A DNA stretch of 64,000 nucleotides from Saprospirales bacterium GYS_P2D (GTDB taxonomy: Bacteria > Bacteroidota > Bacteroidia > Chitinophagales > Saprospiraceae), in assembly GCA_009833045.1 (NCBI GenBank), contig WUUP01000007.1:80382-144381 (forward strand), written 5' to 3'. Shown one piece after another: positions 1 through 8,770 of the stretch. Under the pieces are notes generated by a model that was given only the letters and a program-made list of their open reading frames with translations, ran no database searches and was not told the DNA's origin. Numbering within the stretch: the stretch's first letter is position 1; every line of letters starts with the position of its first letter. The position numbers and the translations under genes are program-made.

Positions 1-688
1 CATCGACATAGGCGTCAGGACCATTGATGAGTAGCGTCGGACAGGTAGCGCCAGTGATGTACTCCAGCCATTGCTCCCCTATCCCAAGCGACTTAGTGAC
101 GGCCTCGATGATGTGATGCTTCTGACTGCGAGGAGTCACAGAGTAATCCTCCAAATCACGAATGTCTGCGTCGAAATAGCTCTCTAGTGCTGCATCCCAT
201 GCTCCACCGAGATAGACCGACTGTCGCATCTCCTCTATAAAGGCTGTTCGGTTCGGCCATATCTGGCCTAATCTTTCGATCGCAGGCCCGACCAAATCCC
301 GTGCATCAGGATGTAGTCTCGCCGCTGCATCTATCAAGATCATAGCCCTAAATCGATCTGGATGATGATATGAGGTATAGATAGACAGCAACGCTCCAAA
401 TGAATGCCCCCCGATGATCGCTTGATCGAGCTCAAAATGATCTAAGACAGCTATCAAATCTCTCATATGAGCCTCCATGCTATAGTCCTCCGGCTGATCA
501 CTCAGACCTCGACCTCGCAGATCGATGAGCACCACACGATATCGCTCTGATAGTCCCGCCTCGATATAGCCAGCGAACGAATGAGCATTAGCAGTCAGGC
601 CATGGCTGAGGACTACTGTCTCTGGACCATCTCCAGCCACGAGACAGTGGATTTTGACACCATGAGCATCTACATATTCACTCCTCAT
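1..688 (-). CDS. alpha/beta hydrolase, C-terminus cut by window edge
   Basis: I translated this frame by hand; it stays open for 229 codons to base 1, so the C-terminus lies outside the window. It is an alpha/beta-hydrolase fold protein: an oxyanion-type SHGLTANAHS segment near residue 28, LIDLRGRGLSD near 54-64 and a nucleophile elbow GHSFG at 94-98 (Ser96). The catalytic acid and His are only partly visible; a TLLINGP strand near the break leads to the usual Asp turn. Its ATG overlaps the stop of the upstream AMP-binding ligase gene as ATGA, so the two are translationally coupled. This suggests hydrolysis of an ester, thioester or lactone in the same pathway as the ligase; the substrate is unknown. 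Confidence 0.85.
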   Translation of the reverse strand, partial: MRSEYVDAHGVKIHCLVAGDGPETVVLSHGLTANAHSFAGYIEAGLSERYRVVLIDLRGRGLSDQPEDYSMEAHMRDLIAVLDHFELDQAIIGGHSFGALLSIYTSYHHPDRFRAMILIDAAARLHPDARDLVGPAIERLGQIWPNRTAFIEEMRQSVYLGGAWDAALESYFDADIRDLEDYSVTPRSQKHHIIEAVTKSLGIGEQWLEYITGATCPTLLINGPDAYVD

Positions 689-2214
689 ATCGCCTTGCTC
701 TTATTTTCATAGGTAGATTGCAGTTTTCGCTTCAGTATTTTGCCAGCCACATTGCGAGGAAAAGACTCCATGATGATCACATCACTGACCTTCTGATAGC
801 GGACATGCAGGTGATCATTGATCCATATTTTCAGTTCTTCTGATGAGATGGACGGATTTCTCAAGACCACGGCTGCTATTGGAGTCTCACCCCACTTATC
901 ATGTGTCACGCCAAATACCGCCGTCTCCAGCACCTCATGATGTCTCAGCACGATCGCTTCGATATCGGCTGGATATACATTCACTCCACCTGAGATGATG
1001 AGATCCTTCTTACGACCAGCGAGATAGAGGTATCCATCCGCATCGACATAGCCCAGATCTCCGGTATACAGCCATCCATCTTTGACCGCCTCAGCAGTAC
1101 GCTGAGGATCTTGATAGTAGCCCTGCATCTGTAGCGGACAGCGTCCGATGATCTCTCCTACTTCGCCTTGCGGCAATGTCTGACCATTCTCATCCACTAT
1201 CCTCATTTCAAAAAACTGGGGTGGCTTACCCACAGATCCCATTTTGGCGACAGCCTCTGTCTTATCAAGTATCGTCATGAAGCCCTCCGTCAGGCCATAT
1301 AACTCATAGAATACATCAGGGATACGCTCTTGGAGTTTCTCTTTATAGACTTTATCAAGTGGAGCACCCACCGTCAGGATCATCTCGAGATGCGGTAGAT
1401 TTTCCTTGCGGAAATCTGGATGCTCCAGCATCTGTATGATTTGCGAAGGGACCAAGATCGTATGTGTCACCTGCTCCGTCTGCATCAGCCGGAGGGTCGA
1501 CTCGACATCAAATCCCGGCGCCAAAACAAACTTACAGCCTTGATACATCGCCGGCATAGTCGTCAAGAAAGATCCATTGAAAATGATAGAACCCGTATGC
1601 AGCACCACGCTCTCTGGCACTATCCGATAGGAGCAAGAATATAGCGTCATATATCGAGCTCTTACCTCATGAGATAGCATGATCCCTTTTGGCTGTCCTG
1701 TAGTGCCACTGGTGTATACTATATTGTACAGATCATCACCGCTGATCGTAATCGGTGGGATAGCCTCTGTAGAAATACCCTCTGTCATCCGCTGTAGACT
1801 TTCATAAGGGCCCACTTGATCATCGATGAGCCAAATTCTTTCCAGATTGAGCTGACTGAGCTCTTGTCGTACGGGATCTATGTGGTCCACCATGGCTTTC
1901 TTAGTCAGGAGGAGCTTAGTATCGGAGCCATTGAGGACATTGATGAGGCCCTGCTCTCGGAGTAGAGGGCTGAGCGGTACTACGACTGCTCCTATTTCGG
2001 CGCAAGCCCAATAACACATCCAAAGCTCTGGCGTATTGGGCAGGATAGTAGCCACTTTATCTCCCTTTGTGATGCCAAAATTCATAAACGCTCGAGCCAT
2101 CTGAATCACCTCCCGATGTAGCTCGTTAAAGGTCCATCGCCTCCCCTCATATACGAATGCCTCGTGCCCAGATCGATACCGTGCATGTCCCGCTAATATC
2201 TGCGATATATTCAT
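685..2214 (-). CDS. AMP-binding acyl-CoA ligase-like enzyme
   Basis: This is an ANL-superfamily adenylate-forming enzyme of 509 residues, the normal length for medium/long-chain acyl-CoA or aryl-CoA ligases. The P-loop YTSGTTGQPKG is at 167-177, an ELYGLTEG substrate/ATP motif lies mid-protein, YTGDLGY binds the ribose, and GRKKDLI marks the hinge. The C-terminal catalytic lysine is in NVAGK (about Lys492). It should activate a carboxylic acid to an acyl-adenylate and pass it to CoA in the cytoplasm. It follows a TonB receptor gene on the same strand after 114 bp and overlaps the next hydrolase gene by 4 bp. Which acid is used cannot be read from the sequence. Confidence 0.9.
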   Translation of the reverse strand: MNISQILAGHARYRSGHEAFVYEGRRWTFNELHREVIQMARAFMNFGITKGDKVATILPNTPELWMCYWACAEIGAVVVPLSPLLREQGLINVLNGSDTKLLLTKKAMVDHIDPVRQELSQLNLERIWLIDDQVGPYESLQRMTEGISTEAIPPITISGDDLYNIVYTSGTTGQPKGIMLSHEVRARYMTLYSCSYRIVPESVVLHTGSIIFNGSFLTTMPAMYQGCKFVLAPGFDVESTLRLMQTEQVTHTILVPSQIIQMLEHPDFRKENLPHLEMILTVGAPLDKVYKEKLQERIPDVFYELYGLTEGFMTILDKTEAVAKMGSVGKPPQFFEMRIVDENGQTLPQGEVGEIIGRCPLQMQGYYQDPQRTAEAVKDGWLYTGDLGYVDADGYLYLAGRKKDLIISGGVNVYPADIEAIVLRHHEVLETAVFGVTHDKWGETPIAAVVLRNPSISSEELKIWINDHLHVRYQKVSDVIIMESFPRNVAGKILKRKLQSTYENKSKAI

Positions 2215-2249
2215 ATGCTTTTGCTGTTCATCCGAGATCCCTACCCATA

Positions 2250-2276
2250 GATAGATACAGCCGAGGCTGATCTATC
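2250..2276. other. intergenic hairpin between receptor and ligase genes
   Basis: Arms GATAGATaCAGCC and GGCTGATCTATC pair with one bulged A across a 2-nt loop. It lies in the 114-bp gap between the TonB-receptor stop and the ligase start. No T-run follows on the minus strand, so it is not a classical intrinsic terminator; it may be an RNA-stability or processing stem. Confidence 0.45.
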
Positions 2277-2328
2277 ACAGGATATCTGGGTCTTTGTATG
2301 AAGATTAAACTATTCTAACAATCAATCG

Positions 2329-4767
2329 CTACAGACTCACTCTGAACTCAATGGTATAAAGTCCTTTAGTTGGTGCAGTAGCGGTGAATTCTCGGAGTGC
2401 TTGATTGAAAAGATTAGTCGCTGCAGCAGAGATCTGTAGCTGATCAGAGACTCTATATCCGAGCGTCGCATCCACCGTAAAGAATCCTCCAAGAGGTCCA
2501 TAATTGAATGTATCAGCGCTACGAGCATTCTCTACGATCGGTACTCCTCTATAAGTCAGGCCTGGATGTGACTGCGATGCGATCTGAAAGCTCGAGAAGT
2601 AGTCATAGGACTGCACCCATCGACCAAATAAAGTCCCAAACCACTTAGTATCACTATAATTCAAGCCTACATTAAACTTATGATTCGGCGAATTGACTAA
2701 TATATCGAGGAAGTTGACTACTCCATCATTATTAAAGTCATTGTCCATATTGTCTTCATCGACGCTATAGTCGAAGTATGAATAATTAAAAGATGAGCTC
2801 CACTTATCATTGATGTAGTAGGTAGTACCGATATCAAATCCATAGGTATTGACCTTGCCAAAATTGATATAAGTCGCCACTAATCCTCCGAATGCTCCAA
2901 AACCTGACTGCACCTCAGAGATCGGCGTATCGCCACGATGAGTGGTCACACCTACCACTGTCACTGGGCTGAGGAAGTCCTCTGAGATATTGTAGTACGC
3001 ATTAGCATCTACATATAGCTTGGAGTCAGCCGTACGACCTCTCCATCCCAGCTCAAATGTCTGGATCTTCTCGACCGTCTGCTTCTCGACCATAGATCCA
3101 TCGATGAGCGTGAAACCCTCAGCATTGCCCAAGATCAAGCCAGAGAACAAATTGCCATACATATTGAGGATCGTAGGTGCTGCGATACCCTGACCATAGG
3201 TGAATCTCCAAGTGCCCAGATCGCCGACCTTGAGGAGGCCCATTTTCGGGACGAAGTTGAAATCATAGATCTCATGATTGTCCGCTCTGGCAGCGGCGAT
3301 CGCTCGCCAGCCTCCATTGAGTTCATAGGTGAGATGTGCATAGACACCTGTCTGACTCACGTCAATACCATCACCATCTACACCTCCATCGAGCAGGTAA
3401 GTGCCTTTACTATTGGCCATGTCTTTCTGATACTGCACGCCTGCTATGAGACCGAGCGCTCCAAAAGTATTATTGTACTGTAGCTCGGCATTCCATCGCT
3501 TACTATCATCGACGAACAATGCACCACTACCATACGACAATGGCCCACTGGCTTCTGCCTCTGAAAGTCCTGCATCGAGGAGACGATAGTACTGCTTAGT
3601 ACGCTCATCAATCGCATAGGTACTATCCGTCTTGCTCGAAGTGAAGCCCACCTGAGCAAACCAATTTTTGGATGTCAGTTTCAATTGGTGGAAGTTTATT
3701 TTCCAGTCTTTGATTTGGTTGCGACCTACATTGGTCGGTGAAAGGAAGGTACTGTTGCTATAGCCTGTGTTGTATATGATATCGACATCATCCGTAGGTG
3801 AGAAGTATAGCGCTCCGCCCACTCGAGCAAACTCAACTGACTCGTCAAGATCATACTCTTCATAGCCCTCAGCGCCTCCTACTCCATCACGATTGATGAA
3901 TACAGAATCTGCATAGTTAAATTCATTTGCTGATGTATACTCACCGAAAGCTTTGAAAGCAAACTTGTCACTGAGCACCTGTGCATGACGGATACGAGCA
4001 CTATAGTAGGCCTCTCCATCACCACTCACTCCAGGATTGAACGCTAAGATCGTGCCCTCAGACGTACGAGGATCTTTAGTGATGGTATTCATGAGACCAT
4101 TGTGAGCATTAGGTCCATAGAGCGTAGAGTTAGGCCCGAGGATCACTTCGACTCGCTCTATATCCTCTTTGATCACTGGATCGAGAGCACCAAGTGGCAA
4201 ACCCGTAGCGATGAGCGACGCAAATCTCCCATCGGTGACCTGTAGATTTTTACTGTTGAAATTAGAATTGAAGCCTCGGATATTAAAAGCCGGACCAGCT
4301 ATTCCTGCACGGAAGTAGTCAATACCTTTTTGTCGAGCGAGTAGCTCTGCAGGATTGCCTGCATACTCTTGGATCTGTCGAGCAAATATCGTCTGTATGG
4401 TGGCTGGGCTTTCCGTGATTTTCTCTGGTCGCTTACTCGCAGAGACCACGACCTCATCAAAATAAGTCCCAGATACCATCTCAATATCAAGAGTCATCGA
4501 CTGTCCCGGCTGGAGGGTGATAGATCTCTTACTATCAGCGAATCCGATATAAGTGACCAGTAGATCATAAGTCCCTGCAGGAGCTGAAAGCTCATACGCT
4601 CCATCTATGTCCGTCACGGCGCCATAGTCTGTGTCATCAAGGACCACATTAGCTCCTATCATCGGCATACCAGTATCGTCTGTGACTGTACCTTTGATCA
4701 TGGCATTTTGCGCTACGAGACTACTTATGGAAATCATAGAGAATAGTAGAAGTAAAACGTTTTTCAT
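2329..4767 (-). CDS. TonB-dependent outer-membrane receptor
   Basis: The 812-residue protein has a signal peptide (about 1-19, ending LVAQ), a CarboxypepD-type beta-sandwich at about 22-108 (IKGTVTDDTGMPMIGANV), a plug domain at about 115-235 (VVVSASKRPEKITESPATIQTI, then VILGPNSTLYGPNAHNGLMNTITK) and a large C-terminal beta-barrel ending in an aromatic-rich strand, TIEFRVSL. It should import a ligand across the outer membrane using TonB-ExbBD energy. No SusD partner is adjacent, so it resembles siderophore/vitamin-type receptors rather than a SusCD pair, but the ligand is not identifiable. Its 269-bp upstream region is AT-rich and I found no convincing TAnnTTTG promoter in it. Confidence 0.92.
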   Translation of the reverse strand: MKNVLLLLFSMISISSLVAQNAMIKGTVTDDTGMPMIGANVVLDDTDYGAVTDIDGAYELSAPAGTYDLLVTYIGFADSKRSITLQPGQSMTLDIEMVSGTYFDEVVVSASKRPEKITESPATIQTIFARQIQEYAGNPAELLARQKGIDYFRAGIAGPAFNIRGFNSNFNSKNLQVTDGRFASLIATGLPLGALDPVIKEDIERVEVILGPNSTLYGPNAHNGLMNTITKDPRTSEGTILAFNPGVSGDGEAYYSARIRHAQVLSDKFAFKAFGEYTSANEFNYADSVFINRDGVGGAEGYEEYDLDESVEFARVGGALYFSPTDDVDIIYNTGYSNSTFLSPTNVGRNQIKDWKINFHQLKLTSKNWFAQVGFTSSKTDSTYAIDERTKQYYRLLDAGLSEAEASGPLSYGSGALFVDDSKRWNAELQYNNTFGALGLIAGVQYQKDMANSKGTYLLDGGVDGDGIDVSQTGVYAHLTYELNGGWRAIAAARADNHEIYDFNFVPKMGLLKVGDLGTWRFTYGQGIAAPTILNMYGNLFSGLILGNAEGFTLIDGSMVEKQTVEKIQTFELGWRGRTADSKLYVDANAYYNISEDFLSPVTVVGVTTHRGDTPISEVQSGFGAFGGLVATYINFGKVNTYGFDIGTTYYINDKWSSSFNYSYFDYSVDEDNMDNDFNNDGVVNFLDILVNSPNHKFNVGLNYSDTKWFGTLFGRWVQSYDYFSSFQIASQSHPGLTYRGVPIVENARSADTFNYGPLGGFFTVDATLGYRVSDQLQISAAATNLFNQALREFTATAPTKGLYTIEFRVSL

Positions 4768-5036
4768 ACGAAGTATAATTTTGGTTTTAGTATTTGATTT
4801 TAGTCAGATGGAGTTAGATAGACACCTGACTATGCTATATACATCCACAGTATTTTATTTTACATTTTTACGATACTGCAATGTTTTATTCACGATTGAA
4901 AATTATACTCTATACTTTGTTTTTACATCTCAATATTTAATTTTATTAAGGTTGACTTAATTGATAAATACAGCATAATAAAAATCTATATACCTGATTA
5001 TCAATTTATTATAAAACCATATTTATACCTTGACTT

Positions 5037-5963
5037 TTACTTTTTAAGAAAGTCATTTATGGCTTTATTGACCTGAGCAGCACACTCCCACTGCATCATA
5101 TGACCGCATCCCTCTATGATCTCAAGAGCAGATCCAGGTATAGCGGCATTAGCTTGGACGGCTATGGTCTCGGTAGTGAGGTCTTTGTGTAGGAGAGGAT
5201 TAGGGATGAGACCATCCTCAGCGCCAAATAATATCAAAACAAGCTGATCTATCTGCCCCAGCTGATCATATACAGGTTCATCGAGCATACCTGCCACGCA
5301 CTGAGGTATCATCTCCGTATATGCCTTGAAGTCTGGTGATACTTTCATAGCTATGCGCTCCTCGATCATAAATTCTGCAGAACTCGACATCTCGTGAAAG
5401 TTGGCTTTAAGGTTTTGGCGGATTTGCTCATCTGTAGCACTTTCCACGACAGTGGGAGTATAGACCATCTTCATCCAGCCTGCTTCCTGTGGAGTGAATG
5501 TCTCAATCCCCGCCGGTGCCACTAAGACCGCAGGAAAGTCCAAGGTGCCATCTACTAATCCTCTCAACACTATATGTCCACCCATGCTATGGCCTACGAG
5601 AGTCACTGACCTGAGCCGGAGTCGATCGATGAGCTCCGCCACTGTCTCACTGAAGAAAGTCATATCATAAGACCAATCACCATGAGCTGATGCACCATAG
5701 CCAGGCAGATCGATCGCTATACATCGATATCGCTGCTGTAGCTGATCTACATTCTCCAGCCAATGCTCCTTAGCACTACCGAGTCCATGTATGAATAGTA
5801 GCGTATGATCGCCATCACCGACATCTATATAGGCGACTTCTTTACCTTCGGATAGCTTGACCTTCGCCGTTTTATAACTTTTACCTTTGACTATGGTATC
5901 GGGGAGTCGCTGAGTCGCACAGCTGATATAGAGGAGCGACAGAGATAAGAGTAGATATTTCAT
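5037..5963 (-). CDS. alpha/beta hydrolase, probable lipoprotein
   Basis: This 308-residue protein starts with a short hydrophobic segment ending in LYISC (Cys15), a weak lipobox lacking Leu at -3, so lipoprotein anchoring is likely but not certain. The catalytic fold is clear: LLFIHGLGSAKEHW around the oxyanion hole, GHSMGG at 124-129 with nucleophile Ser126, the acid in LILFGAEDGLIP, and His in EGCGHMMQWE. It resembles lipase/esterase or C-C-bond hydrolases of the AB-hydrolase-1 family acting outside the cytoplasm. It stands alone, with 269 bp to the TonB receptor and 111 bp to the divergent gene upstream. Substrate unknown. Confidence 0.85.
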   Translation of the reverse strand: MKYLLLSLSLLYISCATQRLPDTIVKGKSYKTAKVKLSEGKEVAYIDVGDGDHTLLFIHGLGSAKEHWLENVDQLQQRYRCIAIDLPGYGASAHGDWSYDMTFFSETVAELIDRLRLRSVTLVGHSMGGHIVLRGLVDGTLDFPAVLVAPAGIETFTPQEAGWMKMVYTPTVVESATDEQIRQNLKANFHEMSSSAEFMIEERIAMKVSPDFKAYTEMIPQCVAGMLDEPVYDQLGQIDQLVLILFGAEDGLIPNPLLHKDLTTETIAVQANAAIPGSALEIIEGCGHMMQWECAAQVNKAINDFLKK

Positions 5964-6074
5964 TTTTCTGTGTTAATCTTTGAGTAAAATCGACACCTGA
6001 AGATAAAAAGTTGATACCCACACTCAGAAAGTCGACCTCTACTAAAATAAGCCACAGATAGCTATATTGAGATC

Positions 6075-7337
6075 ATGAAGCAGAAGCTGGCCCAGTTTGA
6101 GCAGTTTGCTCAGCAGATATTTCCCCATGAGATCTCCTACCTCCTACGTGAGAATAATATCAACGACCCGGAGCGTCTCAATATCCTCTACCATATCGCT
6201 AAGCTGGCTAATGGTCGGGATGCAGTAGTATCATTCGACACATCGATAGACAAAAGAAAATACTCTCATCTGAAGAAGTGGATCCATGACAAACTGGAAA
6301 AAATCGATGTAGATGTATTTTATGACTGGATCAATGAGATCGACCAAAAAGTGATGCTCGACACCATCACACCTGAAGAAGAGCGCAGCCTGCTCAAGAT
6401 CGTGAGAGAGTACGAGCACTGCCACTTTTACTTCATCAAGCTATATGAGATCCTCCAAAACTACAGCCACTTCCTCCTCGTACGCCTCCGGCTGAAGGAT
6501 CTACAGCTTGTACAGGGCTTCCTTAATCAGTATGAGTATGCCTACAAATACAACAAGCTCAATGATGAAAATCTCAACAAGGCCAGTCGAGAGATCATCC
6601 AAAACTATGCGCAGGGCGACAAGTCCCCGATATCATGGCGATCATGGCTGAGCTCGGTGCTCTATGACGAGCAGACACAGGGCCACATGAGATACATGGC
6701 GCTGATTCGGCTGCATTTTTGTGCTCTATGCGATGGCGACTACAGCGGACTGAGAGAGCACTATGAGTATATGGATGGGATATTTGATAATGGCCAGTTT
6801 TACTCTAAGCGAATACTGGTCAACTACTACTTCAATCGGATGCTCCTCCACACTAAGTACGAAGAGTATCGAGATGCTAATCGATATGGCTATCTATCGA
6901 TAAAGGTAAAAACACATGACTATCTCCTCTACTGCAATAATCTGAGTAGCGTACTACTCCGACAAAGACGACCCAAAGAAGCCCTCATCATCCTCCGAGG
7001 AGCGAATAGTGAATACAAAAACTCAAATAACTTCTATCATAAGACGGAGTATGTGGCGCTATTCATGCAAGGGCTACTGCAGCAGGGTGAGACGAAATCT
7101 GCGATAGACTACGGCCTCAGTTTTTACAAGGCCTACAAGAAAGAAATCTTTGATAGTCGCTGGCACATCTACTTCTCGACCCTGCTCAAAAGTCTACACA
7201 AAGGACGACGATATGAGCAGATCATCAAGATCGTCAGACAAAACAAGCTCCTCATCAAAGAAGAAGCACTATCAAATAATGCTCAATCACATAGTCAAAT
7301 CGAGCATTTTTATAACTTGGCGATGGAGGAGCTGTGA
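6075..7337 (+). CDS. hypothetical helical protein, TPR-like
   Basis: I do not recognise this 420-residue family by name. It has no signal peptide or membrane segment and reads as all-alpha: alternating amphipathic helices, with the C-terminal half (about 190-400) having a helix-turn-helix rhythm like degenerate tetratricopeptide repeats (for example LSSVLLRQRRPKEALIILRGANSEY followed by VALFMQGLLQQGETKSAIDYG). Tyr, Lys and Glu are abundant. It lies 44 bp upstream of the glutamine-synthetase-family gene in the same direction, so co-transcription is likely, but nothing in the sequence links the functions. Real coding is supported by the long intact frame and codon usage like its neighbours. Confidence 0.75.
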   Translation: MKQKLAQFEQFAQQIFPHEISYLLRENNINDPERLNILYHIAKLANGRDAVVSFDTSIDKRKYSHLKKWIHDKLEKIDVDVFYDWINEIDQKVMLDTITPEEERSLLKIVREYEHCHFYFIKLYEILQNYSHFLLVRLRLKDLQLVQGFLNQYEYAYKYNKLNDENLNKASREIIQNYAQGDKSPISWRSWLSSVLYDEQTQGHMRYMALIRLHFCALCDGDYSGLREHYEYMDGIFDNGQFYSKRILVNYYFNRMLLHTKYEEYRDANRYGYLSIKVKTHDYLLYCNNLSSVLLRQRRPKEALIILRGANSEYKNSNNFYHKTEYVALFMQGLLQQGETKSAIDYGLSFYKAYKKEIFDSRWHIYFSTLLKSLHKGRRYEQIIKIVRQNKLLIKEEALSNNAQSHSQIEHFYNLAMEEL

Positions 7338-7381
7338 GGCTCTGGATCCACATACACTGCTAAACAAAATAGAAAAACGGG

Positions 7382-8758
7382 ATGAAGCAAAAAGGAATGC
7401 TCACAGTAGACGAGCTCAAGACACTCATAGACAAAGATAAAATCAGGACTGTGATCGTAGGATTCACAGATCACTATGGTCGCCTCATGGGCAAGCGCTA
7501 TGATGCCGAGTTTTTCTATGAGTCAGCGCTCAATAGTGGAGCACATGCCTGCGACTATATGCTGACTACCGACATGGATATGGAGCCTCTGCCAGGATTC
7601 CAATTTGCTAACTGGGAGCTCGGCTATGGGGACTTTCATCTCGTACCTGACTTCTCTACCCTGCGCAAAGTATCCTGGCTCAAAAAGACAGCACTGATAC
7701 TCTGTGACATTCATGACAATGAATCTCACGAGCCTATCAGCGTATCGCCTCGACAGATACTACAGGCTCAGACAGAGCGACTTGCCGACATGAGCTACAC
7801 GGCTAAAGCCGCCTCAGAGCTCGAGTACTATCTTCTCGAAGAGAGCTATCGTACTGCTCACGATAAAAACTACCATGAGCTCACTCCTGCTGGATGGTAT
7901 CTCGAGGACTACCACATCCTCCAGGGCTCTCGTACCGAAGAGTATACGGAGAAAGTCCGTCATCATCTCTCTCAGTCGGGTATCCCTGTAGAAACCTCCA
8001 AAGGTGAGTGGGGCCTTGGCCAGCATGAGATCAATATCCGATATGCCAGCGTCACAGACATGGCCGATCGCCATATCGTATACAAGCAATGCATGAAGGA
8101 GATCGCTGACAAAATGGAGCTTTCCGTGACATTCATGGCGAAATATCATACTGATAGAGCTGGCTCCAGCTGCCATATACACCTCAGCTTATGGAGCGAT
8201 GGCCAGAATGTATTTGCTGGAGAGGAAGATTTTTGTGGAATCAAGTGCTCTCCACTATTTCGATGGTTTTTAGGGGGATGGATAGCGCATGTGGAGGATG
8301 TGATGCCATTTTATGCGCCGACGATCAATTCGTATAAGCGCTATACCGATGGCTCATGGGCACCAACACGATTGGCCTGGAGTAGAGACAATCGTACTGC
8401 GGGATTCAGAGTGGTCGGTAGCGGTCAGTCGCTACGTATCGAGTGTCGCATCCCTGGTGCCGACTGCAATCCCTATCTGGCCATGGCAGCGAGTATTGCC
8501 TCTGGACTGGACGGTATAGAGCAGCAGATCGAGCCGCCAGCAGCATTCGTCGGGGATATCTACGAGGCTAAGCATTTACCCCGAGTCGCCTATACGCTGG
8601 AGGAGGCTGTAGCCAAATTCAAACAAAGCGCATTTGCCCAAAAGGCCTTTGGCTCAGAGGTCGTGGAGCACTACAGCCACTTCTACGAAAAGGAAATCGA
8701 AGCTCATCGCCTGGCCGTATCTGACTGGGAACGGAGACGGTATTTTGAGAGGATATAG
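7382..8758 (+). CDS. glutamine synthetase family protein (GlnA-like gamma-glutamyl ligase)
   Basis: At 458 residues this is the size of GSI-type enzymes. It has the N-terminal beta-grasp domain (to about 110) and the catalytic domain: paired acids in ASELEYYLLEE, the GEWGLGQHEINIRY motif, GSSCHIHLSLW in place of the NGSGMHxHxS of true GlnA, and the Arg-rich RIPGADCNPYLAMAAS. It should use ATP to join glutamate to an amine. The divergent residues around the ammonium/substrate motif fit glutamate-polyamine or glutamate-amine ligases (GlnA2/PuuA/GlnT types) better than primary ammonium assimilation. The ATG at 7382 gives MKQKGM; the ATG at 7397, preceded by an AAAGGAA-like stretch, is an alternative start. 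It converges on ccoI, 12 bp apart. Confidence 0.85.
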   Translation: MKQKGMLTVDELKTLIDKDKIRTVIVGFTDHYGRLMGKRYDAEFFYESALNSGAHACDYMLTTDMDMEPLPGFQFANWELGYGDFHLVPDFSTLRKVSWLKKTALILCDIHDNESHEPISVSPRQILQAQTERLADMSYTAKAASELEYYLLEESYRTAHDKNYHELTPAGWYLEDYHILQGSRTEEYTEKVRHHLSQSGIPVETSKGEWGLGQHEINIRYASVTDMADRHIVYKQCMKEIADKMELSVTFMAKYHTDRAGSSCHIHLSLWSDGQNVFAGEEDFCGIKCSPLFRWFLGGWIAHVEDVMPFYAPTINSYKRYTDGSWAPTRLAWSRDNRTAGFRVVGSGQSLRIECRIPGADCNPYLAMAASIASGLDGIEQQIEPPAAFVGDIYEAKHLPRVAYTLEEAVAKFKQSAFAQKAFGSEVVEHYSHFYEKEIEAHRLAVSDWERRRYFERI

Positions 8759-8770
8759 GGAAACAAGAAA

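Noticed and set aside
7814-8182. 122-codon minus-strand open frame
   Set aside because: Antisense to the glutamine-synthetase-family gene and without protein features.
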